From NCBI GenBank assembly GCA_946007485.1, contig CAMGAM010000027.1, positions 1 through 12,448 of the forward strand: a stretch of DNA of 12,448 nucleotides, given 5' to 3'. How positions within the stretch are numbered: the stretch's first letter is position 1; each line of letters opens with the position of its first letter. This DNA comes from an uncultured Mycoplasmatota bacterium. GTDB lineage: Bacteria; Bacillota_I; Bacilli_A; RF39; UBA660. Below the pieces are notes generated by a model that was given only the letters and a program-made list of their open reading frames with translations, was not told the DNA's origin and did no database searches. A program made the position numbers and the translations under genes. Below are positions 6,772 to 12,448 of this stretch, piece by piece.

Positions 6772-7926
6772 ATGAAAAATTTAAGAATTAATAGACAAAA
6801 AATTAGTGCACTATTAGGAACAATTGTTTTAACAACAAATTTAGCAGCATGTAATTTTACAAATAGTGATAATAATAATAAAGATAGTAATGTTCATACA
6901 CTTGAAAATAATATTTTAGATACAGAAGGATTTGAATATATCGTTGTAAATAATAAACTTATTAAAGTTAGTGATCTTGCTCTTATGGATAAAGACGGTA
7001 ATATTGTAAAATCTGTTGACAATGTAGTAGTTGATAATAAATTAATGGAGATTGAAAATCCTGTAGATATTAAATTTGATAGTAAGATTGAAAAGGTAGT
7101 TATAGGAAATGAACTATTATCACCTAGTGAATTTAAATTAATTAATGCTAATACAAAAGAAGAGATTACTTCAATTGATAGATTAGTATTAAATGGTGAA
7201 TTAGTAGATTCTTCAAATTTAGAAAATGTTGATTCTTTAGTAGATGAAGAATACGAAGAATTAACTGATGAGAAGTTTTATGAATTATGTGATTCTATTT
7301 ATGCAGAATATAAGGCAGAAGGACTTGCGGTAGAAAAAACAGATGTTATTAAATATGTTATGATGGTTAATATTGATAAGTTAGCAGAAGATAATCCTAC
7401 TTTAATCGATACGATAGTTGGAAAACAAGAACCAGATGAAGTAGTCTTAGATATATTTAAAATATTATCATCATTAATGACAGAAAATAATTCTAGATAT
7501 TGTGCTAGAGGTCTTGGATGGGATAGTTTATTTATGGCAAGTACTCCAATTTTTGATAAGACTGAAAAGGAAAGAGTATTAGAAATTGAAGAACGCATTA
7601 AAGAAATCGTTTCTGTTAGTGGAGATAAAACTGAATTTAATAGATTAGTTAATGATTTACTTATGGATATGATTGATGCTAAAGAAGAATGTTTTAACTT
7701 AGAAGATGGAACAGGATACAATGTTGTTAATATATTATTTAATTTTATTCGTATAAACTTTAGTAATTTATTAGATAAACAAAATAGTGAATTAATTAAG
7801 TATATGATTGTATATTCTGGTGATGGATTGGAATATGAAGAAAATTCTAGATCAACTGCATATTATAGAGGAATTTATAATATTTTAACTGATTGTAAGA
7901 CAGATGTTAAAACATTAACAAAATAA
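6772..7926 (+). CDS. lipoprotein of unknown function
   Basis: A 384-residue protein with a type II signal peptide: a basic N-terminus (KNLRINRQK), a hydrophobic core, and the lipobox L-A-A-C with Cys27. It should therefore be lipid-anchored on the outer face of the membrane. A low-complexity Asn/Asp/Ser linker (NFTNSDNNNKDSN) follows. Residues about 45-150 contain repeated short beta-like units with the pattern V-x-N-x-x-L and x-V-x-D-N-K-L (NNKLIKVSDLA, DNKLMEIENPV, GNELLSPSEFK, NGELVDSSNLE). The C-terminal half looks helical and acidic. I do not recognise the family. An AAAGGGGG site precedes the ATG, and only 22 bases separate it from the Cys-rich gene. The two probably share the promoter at 5223 and may work together at the cell surface. 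Confidence 0.82.
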   Translation: MKNLRINRQKISALLGTIVLTTNLAACNFTNSDNNNKDSNVHTLENNILDTEGFEYIVVNNKLIKVSDLALMDKDGNIVKSVDNVVVDNKLMEIENPVDIKFDSKIEKVVIGNELLSPSEFKLINANTKEEITSIDRLVLNGELVDSSNLENVDSLVDEEYEELTDEKFYELCDSIYAEYKAEGLAVEKTDVIKYVMMVNIDKLAEDNPTLIDTIVGKQEPDEVVLDIFKILSSLMTENNSRYCARGLGWDSLFMASTPIFDKTEKERVLEIEERIKEIVSVSGDKTEFNRLVNDLLMDMIDAKEECFNLEDGTGYNVVNILFNFIRINFSNLLDKQNSELIKYMIVYSGDGLEYEENSRSTAYYRGIYNILTDCKTDVKTLTK

Positions 7927-7937
7927 TTTTAATGATT

Positions 7938-7963
7938 AAGAGTCTATAAAATAGGCTTTTTTT
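7938..7963 (+). terminator. intrinsic terminator after the lipoprotein gene
   Basis: AGTCTA (7941-7946) pairs with TAGGCT (7952-7957), including one G-T pair, with a 5-base loop, and runs into a seven-T tract (7957-7963). The stem can extend by A-T pairs into the T tract. It closes the surface-protein unit. Confidence 0.75.
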
Positions 7964-7984
7964 CTTTATAAAAAAATGGGTTTA

Positions 7985-7993
7985 TGATATAAT
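7985..7993 (+). promoter_or_regulatory. extended -10 promoter upstream of the 130-residue protein gene
   Basis: A perfect TATAAT (7988-7993) is preceded by TG at 7985-7986, the extended -10 form. The -35 region (TTTATA, 7965-7970) is poor, as is common with extended -10 promoters. The predicted start near 8000 is only about 8 bases before the ATG. Confidence 0.65.
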
Positions 7994-8007
7994 TTTATTG
8001 ATGTAGT

Positions 8008-8400
8008 ATGAAAAGAATAATAAAAATATTTGTAATTATAATTATTTTTTTATTTATAATGATAATGTTTATGATAGGAAATGATAATAGATATTATAAT
8101 AGAATTAAAAAGATAATTGAAGAAGAGTGTAAGATAGATAATATTATATATATAAATAAATATAATGATTATTATATAGTTAAGGATAAAGAATATTTAT
8201 ATTTGATTAATAGTGAATATAGGATTATTAGTGAAATAGATAATAATTTGTTGTATGAAAATAAGGAAAATTATGATATTATATATGATGATGAAGTATT
8301 TATGTATATGGATGATGAATATATAGATGATGGAGTTATATATAGATACTACGACATATATAGTTATGAATTAATTAACGAGATAAAGGTTGGTGGGTAA
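8008..8400 (+). CDS. small single-pass membrane protein of unknown function, upstream of dnaD
   Basis: A 130-residue protein. MKR is followed by a strongly hydrophobic helix (about residues 4-23), then an outward-facing domain rich in Ile, Tyr, Asp and Glu. The part KYNDYYIVKDKEYLYLINSEY looks like beta strands. I do not recognise the family from the sequence. In Bacillus the gene ypmB (TseB-like, N-terminal helix plus a small outer domain) lies in the same dnaD-nth neighbourhood, so a distant relative is possible, but this rests on position and topology only. No clear ribosome site precedes the ATG, and the promoter predicts a very short leader. The gene ends 3 bases before dnaD, so the two are co-transcribed with nth. 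Base composition is extremely A+T-rich even for this window. Confidence 0.75.
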   Translation: MKRIIKIFVIIIIFLFIMIMFMIGNDNRYYNRIKKIIEEECKIDNIIYINKYNDYYIVKDKEYLYLINSEYRIISEIDNNLLYENKENYDIIYDDEVFMYMDDEYIDDGVIYRYYDIYSYELINEIKVGG

Positions 8401-8403
8401 GTT

Positions 8404-9042
8404 ATGGATGAGAAAGTAATTAGTATACTTAAGGATAAACCGGTAGTTATTCCTAGAATACTTCTTAATAACTATAAGAAACTAAATATTAGTGATTCAG
8501 AGTTAATAGTGATAATGGTTTTATTATCTTTTGGGGATAAGATTACATATAATCCTGAAGAATTTGCTAAAGAAATTAATGGGGATAAGCATCAGGTAAT
8601 GAATGTAATTAATAATTTGATTCATAAAAATATTATTTCTTTAGAGATAGAGAGGGTTAATAAGAAAGCAAATGAGTATTTATCACTTTATTTGCTATAT
8701 GATAAGTTATTTAATTTGATTATTGATAAAAAAGAAGAAAAAGAGATTGATGTAAGTATATTTGATACTTTTGAGAAGGAACTTGGAAGAACTTTATCGC
8801 CAATGGAATATGGACAGATACAGGAATGGATTACTAGTGGTAATAGTCAAGAAATGATTACTTATGCACTTAGAGAAGCAGTACTTAATGGGGTTAGTAA
8901 TTTAAGATATATAGATAGTATTTTAAATGATTGGAAAAAGAAGGGGTATAAGAATAAGAATGATGTATTAAAAGATAGGGAAATGTATCGAAATAAGAAG
9001 AATAAGGTTTCGGTATATGATACGGATTGGTTAAATGAATAG
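8404..9042 (+). CDS. dnaD: DnaD-family primosomal replication protein
   Basis: DnaD acts in restart and initiation primosomes of low-GC Gram-positive bacteria, helping to remodel DNA and load the helicase. The 212 residues show the two expected parts. The first is an N-terminal winged-helix-like domain (about 12-105, with PRILLNNYKKLNISDSELIVI typical of DDBH1). The second is a DnaD/DnaB homology 2 domain (about 118-181) containing FEKELGRTLSPMEYGQIQEW and the signature Y-x-x-x-I-x-x-x-W-x-x-x-G (Tyr169 to Gly181). A basic tail follows. It lies 3 bases after the previous gene and overlaps nth by 8 bases, the same dnaD-nth order as in Bacillus. Confidence 0.93.
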   Translation: MDEKVISILKDKPVVIPRILLNNYKKLNISDSELIVIMVLLSFGDKITYNPEEFAKEINGDKHQVMNVINNLIHKNIISLEIERVNKKANEYLSLYLLYDKLFNLIIDKKEEKEIDVSIFDTFEKELGRTLSPMEYGQIQEWITSGNSQEMITYALREAVLNGVSNLRYIDSILNDWKKKGYKNKNDVLKDREMYRNKKNKVSVYDTDWLNE

Positions 9043-9649
9043 TGTTGTTTTAGAATATTTAGATAAACTGTTTCCAAATCCTAAGTGTGAACTTAATTAT
9101 GAGAAAGATTATGAATTATTGATTGCAGTTATGCTTAGTGCACAGACAACTGATAAAAGAGTTAATAAAGTAACGGAGATATTATTTAAGAAATATCCTA
9201 GTATTAAAGAACTTAGTGAAGCAAATATTAGTGATATAGAAGATATTATTATGGAAATAGGTACTTTTAAGAGGAAGAGTATTTATGTTCATGAAATTAC
9301 TAAGAAATTAGTAGATGATGGATATGATTATGTTCCTAATGATAGGAAGTATATTGAATCACTTCCAGGGGTAGGTCATAAGAGTGCGAATGTATTTTTA
9401 TCCAATATATATAATGAACCGGCGATAGCAGTGGATACACATGTAGCTAGAGTTAGCAAAAGATTAGGGATTGCTAAGGATAGTGATGATGTACTTAAGA
9501 TAGAGAAAAAGTTAATGAAAGTTTTACCTAAAGAAAGATGGAGTAGGACTCATCATCAATTAGTACTTTTTGGAAGATATTATTGTAAGGCAATTAACCC
9601 AGATTGTGAACATTGTCAGATAAAAGAATTTTGTAAAAAGAAAAAATAG
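9035..9649 (+). CDS. nth: endonuclease III (DNA glycosylase/AP lyase)
   Basis: This enzyme removes oxidised pyrimidines and cuts at abasic sites in base excision repair. The 204 residues contain the family blocks in order: LSAQTTD (Gln37), the helix-hairpin-helix LPGVGHKSANV with the catalytic Lys116, the catalytic Asp134 in AVDTHVARV, and the C-terminal 4Fe-4S loop with the exact spacing C-x6-C-x2-C-x5-C (Cys184, 191, 194, 200). Length is normal. The ATG lies within the end of dnaD (ATGAATAG overlap), indicating translational coupling. It is the last gene of the unit. Confidence 0.96.
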   Translation: MNSVVLEYLDKLFPNPKCELNYEKDYELLIAVMLSAQTTDKRVNKVTEILFKKYPSIKELSEANISDIEDIIMEIGTFKRKSIYVHEITKKLVDDGYDYVPNDRKYIESLPGVGHKSANVFLSNIYNEPAIAVDTHVARVSKRLGIAKDSDDVLKIEKKLMKVLPKERWSRTHHQLVLFGRYYCKAINPDCEHCQIKEFCKKKK

Positions 9650-9676
9650 AACATATTGTGACAGTATGTTCTATTT
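9644..9676. terminator. bidirectional terminator between nth and the ferredoxin gene
   Basis: A perfect 12-bp stem (9644-9655 with 9665-9676) with a 9-base loop lies between two convergent genes and includes the nth stop codon. On the minus strand it is followed by a long T-rich run (TTTTTTC, then more T). On the plus strand the tail is only moderately T-rich. It should work best for the ferredoxin transcript. Confidence 0.75.
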
Positions 9677-9699
9677 AATATTTATCAATTTAGAAGTAA

Positions 9700-9900
9700 T
9701 TATTCTTCAGTTATTTCTTCAATTGCACCAGTAGGACATTGCTCAATAGCGTCTTTAGCTACTTCTTCTAGATCACTTGGAATAGTGTCAACTATACATT
9801 CAGCAAGACCAGAATCATTGAAATCAAATAATTGACTTTCTGATAGAGCTACGCAATTTCCACATCCAATACATCTGTCATCAGATACTTTTACTTTCAT
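9700..9900 (-). CDS. single-cluster 4Fe-4S ferredoxin
   Basis: A 66-residue acidic electron carrier of the cytoplasm. The cluster ligands are C-I-G-C-G-N-C (Cys10, 13, 16) and the distant Cys55 followed by Pro (QCPTGAI), the pattern of the Bacillus-type one-cluster ferredoxins. Residue Cys35 is extra and is probably not a ligand. An AGAAGG site lies 6 bases before the ATG on the minus strand. It is convergent with nth and divergent from the gene at 10014, so it is a single-gene unit. Partner enzymes are not visible in the window. Confidence 0.94.
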   Translation of the reverse strand: MKVKVSDDRCIGCGNCVALSESQLFDFNDSGLAECIVDTIPSDLEEVAKDAIEQCPTGAIEEITEE

Positions 9901-9923
9901 TTTTTACCTTCTTTCTTTAGTTA

Positions 9924-9952
9924 ATTATAAGTGTAAAAGAAAAAAAAATCAA
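9924..9952 (-). promoter_or_regulatory. sigma-A promoter of the ferredoxin gene
   Basis: Reading the minus strand, TTGATT (9952-9947) and TATAAT (9929-9924) are separated by 17 bases, giving a leader of about 18 bases with the AGAAGG ribosome site inside it. The spacer is mostly T. Confidence 0.7.
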
Positions 9953-9981
9953 TAAAAATTATTTTATTTAATGTAAATATA

Positions 9982-9990
9982 TGGTATTAT
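9982..9990 (+). promoter_or_regulatory. possible extended -10 promoter of the tail-anchored protein gene
   Basis: TGG followed by TATTAT (9985-9990) forms an extended -10 element 23 bases before the ATG. No convincing -35 box is present at the right distance. The ribosome site AGAAGG (10001-10006) follows. Confidence 0.4.
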
Positions 9991-10013
9991 ATTATTAAGT
10001 AGAAGGTGCTTTT

Positions 10014-10829
10014 ATGAATAAAAGAATGGATAAATATAGGGAAAATAGTCAGGAATTTATTCCTAGTAGAAGTGATATGCATAAAGATTTATATAAGCAA
10101 GTATATAATGCATATGATGAATTTGAGAATTTAGTAGTTCCTTCTAATGCAAGAGAAATAACACCAATGGATTTAAAAAAAGAAGTTACTAGTAGAAGTG
10201 AATATCGTAAGAAAAAAGAATATAATGACATTACTAATATGGAGAATATTGATGATGCTGAAATAGTTAGGAGAGAAAGAGTTCAAGATAATCAAAGAAA
10301 AGAAAATGAAATATATGATATTAAAGAACTTCTTAATAAAGCAGTAGTTTCTAAGGGGGGGCCTCAATTAATAGAACCTAAATTAACAAATGAAGATTAT
10401 TTAAAGAAGTTAAAGTTGGATAATACAAGGACTAATATTGAACAGGTAAAGGAAATGTATGATGAAATAAAAAATGATGATAGTTATGAAGATGAATCAT
10501 TACTTAAGACGGCTAATTTATCTTTAGAAATACTGACAGATTTGAAAGGAGATAATGAAAAGACTTTAGTTACTCCTCCAATAAAAGAAGAAGAACTTCC
10601 TGATAGTATGAGAGATGAAGACTTTTATAGTAATACTTATAAATTTAGTAAGAAAGATTTTGAAGATAAAAAATATGAAGAAAATACTAATTTAGAAGAT
10701 GATGATTTAGAAGATGTAGAAAGTGATAGTAATAGAAAATTTTTCTTTAAGATTTTATTATTAATATTAGGAATATCTTTAGTAGTGATAGTGATAATTT
10801 ATTTATTTAATTATTTTAATAAAGTGTAA
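10014..10829 (+). CDS. hydrophilic protein with a C-terminal membrane anchor, function unknown
   Basis: A 271-residue protein with about 240 charged, mostly helical residues and one hydrophobic helix near the end (about 245-266), flanked by RKFFFK on one side and NYFNKV on the other. There is no signal peptide, so it should be a cytoplasmic protein held to the membrane by its tail. The region before the anchor is very acidic (EENTNLEDDDLEDVESDS). Several Lys/Glu-rich stretches could form coiled coils. I do not recognise a family. A run of seven G at 10355-10361 encodes part of KGGP. It has a good ribosome site (AGAAGG, 7 bases before the ATG), its own terminator and no co-transcribed partner. 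Confidence 0.78.
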   Translation: MNKRMDKYRENSQEFIPSRSDMHKDLYKQVYNAYDEFENLVVPSNAREITPMDLKKEVTSRSEYRKKKEYNDITNMENIDDAEIVRRERVQDNQRKENEIYDIKELLNKAVVSKGGPQLIEPKLTNEDYLKKLKLDNTRTNIEQVKEMYDEIKNDDSYEDESLLKTANLSLEILTDLKGDNEKTLVTPPIKEEELPDSMRDEDFYSNTYKFSKKDFEDKKYEENTNLEDDDLEDVESDSNRKFFFKILLLILGISLVVIVIIYLFNYFNKV

Positions 10830-10832
10830 GAT

Positions 10833-10870
10833 AAAATATGATAATTGTCGTAAAATTATCATATTTTTTT
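10833..10870 (+). terminator. intrinsic terminator after the tail-anchored protein gene
   Basis: A perfect 14-bp stem (10833-10846 with 10854-10867) with a 7-base loop ends in a seven-T run (10864-10870). It starts just after the stop codon. Confidence 0.85.
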
Positions 10871-10875
10871 GGTAT

Positions 10876-10908
10876 TTATTGTATATATTTATAAAAATAA
10901 TACAATAA
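10876..10908. repeat. 9-bp inverted repeat upstream of the vWA gene promoter
   Basis: TTATTGTAT (10876-10884) and ATACAATAA (10900-10908) are perfect inverted copies 15 bases apart. They lie between the preceding terminator and the promoter at 10960. This could be an operator, a second weak hairpin or chance in AT-rich sequence. Confidence 0.5.
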
Positions 10909-10959
10909 TATTAGTAGGCATGGATGATGATAAAAAATAAATAAATGTTTGTTTTTTTG

Positions 10960-10988
10960 TTGACAAATTATGATTATCTGCTTATAAT
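10960..10988 (+). promoter_or_regulatory. consensus sigma-A promoter of the vWA surface protein
   Basis: A perfect TTGACA (10960-10965) and a perfect TATAAT (10983-10988) are 17 bases apart. The start would be near 10995, leaving a leader of about 67 bases. The leader contains a small hairpin (AGTAT-GCTG-ATACT) and a strong GGAGGG site (11049-11054) 7 bases before the ATG. High expression is expected. Confidence 0.87.
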
Positions 10989-11061
10989 ATTAAGTCATCT
11001 GAAGTAGTATGCTGATACTTATTAGTTCGGATAAGAAAAAAATGTAATGGAGGGTTTGTTT

Positions 11062-12448
11062 ATGAAAAAAAACATCAAGAAGTTTATGCAGTATTTAATG
11101 CTTTTTGGAATGATTTTCTCTAGTCTGCAGACACCTATTTATGTTTTAGCAGATACCATCACATCTGATGAAACATATCAAAAAGGTGATATGCGTCTAG
11201 GTGAAAATGGCGAAGTACAAAAAGATGGTTTTGTAACGGTTCAAGCTGGAGCAGAAAATCTTAATAATGATGGAAATGTTCAAGTAATTAAAACCGTTAG
11301 TGCAGTGGATGCTGCAAAAGGAAAATATAAAGTTGATTTTCTAATTAAAGGTAGGAATGTTCAAAATGTTATTACTACTACAAAGCCAATATATTTTGTA
11401 ATAGTATTTGATACATCAGGAAGTATGATTTGTGATTCTACGAAGAATTCATATGCATCACTAAATAAAAGTGAAGCTGGTCGTAATGCTGGAAAATATG
11501 AGGCAGCAGATGGGACAACAATTTATTGTAGTAATGCTAGTGGATCAAATAGTAGCAATATTCTATCAACAAAATGGGAAAATGCCGTTGCTGGAGCTGT
11601 GGAATTTACTAATCAATTAGCAACAATTGATCATACATATGCAAGTGTAGTTACATTTGCCACATCTGCAAGTAATGCGACTGAATTTAGACATGGAGGA
11701 TATGTTTCTAGTGAGTTTGGGCACCCAGTTGGTGGAACGAATTTATCATCAGCTATCGATAAAGCGCAAGCAAAGTTAGATACAATTAATGATAGCGAAG
11801 CACAAAAATATATCTTAGTAATAAGTGATGGAGAACCAAATTCTATTAATGATGCTAAAGATAGTGCTGATGAAGCTAAGAGTGATGGAACAAAAATATA
11901 TGCCATTGGATATGGTATAACATCAGGATCAACTGCTGAGAGTGTACTAAAATACATTTCATCTAATACAACAGTTATCCCAAGAAAACATTTTTGGGAA
12001 AATGATATTGTTAAATATGAAGATAAAGGATATTATCAAAGTGCTAGTACAAGTGGATTATCAGAAACTTTGAAAACTGTCTTTGAATCAGTTGGAGAAC
12101 CTTCAAAAGCTGGAACTAATGCAACTTTGACTGATGGAATTGGTGGAAAATTTAAGATAGTAACTGAAAATGATGAAGAAATATCTGGATATGGAGTAAG
12201 TTATGTAAGTTCATTGATTTCAGAAATAACTGAAGAAGGAACAAATTTATCGTTTTATGTTCAAATAGATCAAGATGCTCCAACTGGATGGTATAATACA
12301 AATAATAATTTTACTTTATCATATACTGATGCTAGTGGAAATACACAAACAATTACATGTGATCAAAATCCACAAGTATATTGGGTTCAAAATCAGTATG
12401 ATTATATTGTGAATTACTATAAAGATAGTATAACTGATAGTAATAAGA
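11062..12448 (+). CDS. secreted vWA-domain surface protein, pilus-tip adhesin-like (3' end outside window)
   Basis: The first 462 residues are present with no stop. A signal peptide is clear: basic MKKNIKKF, then a hydrophobic core, with probable cleavage after YVLA near residue 34. A beta-type segment follows (about 35-108), then a von Willebrand factor A domain (about 110-300) with a complete metal-ion-dependent adhesion site: D-T-S-G-S at 117-121, Thr226 in GGTNLSS and Asp256 in VISDGEP. Residues about 350-440 look like a beta-rich domain. The last visible stretch (NQYDYIVNYYKDSITDS) resembles the start of a MucBP-like or similar wall-protein repeat. This architecture is usual for pilus-tip and adhesion proteins of Gram-positive bacteria that bind host or matrix ligands. 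A sorting motif, sortase genes or pilins would lie beyond the window. It is preceded by its own strong promoter and ribosome site. Confidence 0.88.
   Translation, partial: MKKNIKKFMQYLMLFGMIFSSLQTPIYVLADTITSDETYQKGDMRLGENGEVQKDGFVTVQAGAENLNNDGNVQVIKTVSAVDAAKGKYKVDFLIKGRNVQNVITTTKPIYFVIVFDTSGSMICDSTKNSYASLNKSEAGRNAGKYEAADGTTIYCSNASGSNSSNILSTKWENAVAGAVEFTNQLATIDHTYASVVTFATSASNATEFRHGGYVSSEFGHPVGGTNLSSAIDKAQAKLDTINDSEAQKYILVISDGEPNSINDAKDSADEAKSDGTKIYAIGYGITSGSTAESVLKYISSNTTVIPRKHFWENDIVKYEDKGYYQSASTSGLSETLKTVFESVGEPSKAGTNATLTDGIGGKFKIVTENDEEISGYGVSYVSSLISEITEEGTNLSFYVQIDQDAPTGWYNTNNNFTLSYTDASGNTQTITCDQNPQVYWVQNQYDYIVNYYKDSITDSNK

Noticed and set aside
6772..8400. Toxin-antitoxin or phage-defence pair formed by the lipoprotein and the small membrane protein
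   Set aside because: A terminator and a separate promoter lie between them, and neither shows a defence or toxin motif.
1..12448. Mycoplasma genetic code (TGA as Trp), suggested by the absence of TGA stops
   Set aside because: Conserved Trp residues are written TGG although the DNA is very AT-rich, and no gene needs TGA read-through. The lack of TGA stops in about eleven genes fits AT bias.
1..12448. CRISPR arrays, insertion sequences, tRNA genes or attachment sites
   Set aside because: No regularly spaced repeats, transposase, terminal inverted repeats or cloverleaf sequences were seen.

Overview
The window comes from a very AT-rich, low-GC Gram-positive-type bacterium. It is most likely an uncultured gut lineage of Bacilli/Mollicutes relatives (RF39-like); this assignment is an inference. 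Supporting signs are strong purine-rich ribosome binding sites, several consensus sigma-A promoters (TTGACA-17-TATAAT), a dnaD-nth pair, a gatCAB operon and short AT-rich intrinsic terminators. Conserved tryptophans are encoded by TGG and no gene here is read through TGA, so the standard bacterial code fits and the mycoplasma code does not. Every complete gene in the window stops with TAA or TAG.

Positions 1-626 hold the broken 3' end of an aspartyl-tRNA synthetase gene. It has an in-frame TAG exactly at the Asp of the motif 3 'G-I-D-R' signature, and an in-frame TGA near the left edge. Its sequence resembles the non-discriminating AspRS clade, the natural partner of the amidotransferase encoded next to it. 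Positions 772-3918 hold the tightly overlapping gatC-gatA-gatB operon, closed by a terminator. GatA carries an unusual Asp just before its catalytic serine.

Positions 3997-5181 are the most striking part. A perfect sigma-A promoter drives a roughly 580-nt noncoding stretch with many short hairpins, including two GNRA-type loops. A four-helix membrane protein follows directly, with a DVVGD (DxxxD) motif. I interpret this as an OLE RNA (ornate, large, extremophilic RNA) and its membrane partner OapA, here as a separate unit after gatB instead of in an isoprenoid-synthesis operon.

Positions 5223-7963 encode an envelope unit with its own promoter. It contains a membrane-anchored Cys-rich repeat protein with a recent 96-bp internal duplication, and a lipoprotein of unknown function. 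Positions 7985-9649 hold a small membrane protein with an almost leaderless start, then dnaD (primosome) and nth (endonuclease III). A shared hairpin separates nth from a convergent single-cluster ferredoxin gene. A divergent gene (10014-10829) encodes a hydrophilic protein with a C-terminal membrane anchor. The window ends inside a large secreted von Willebrand factor A surface protein (from 11062) expressed from another consensus promoter.
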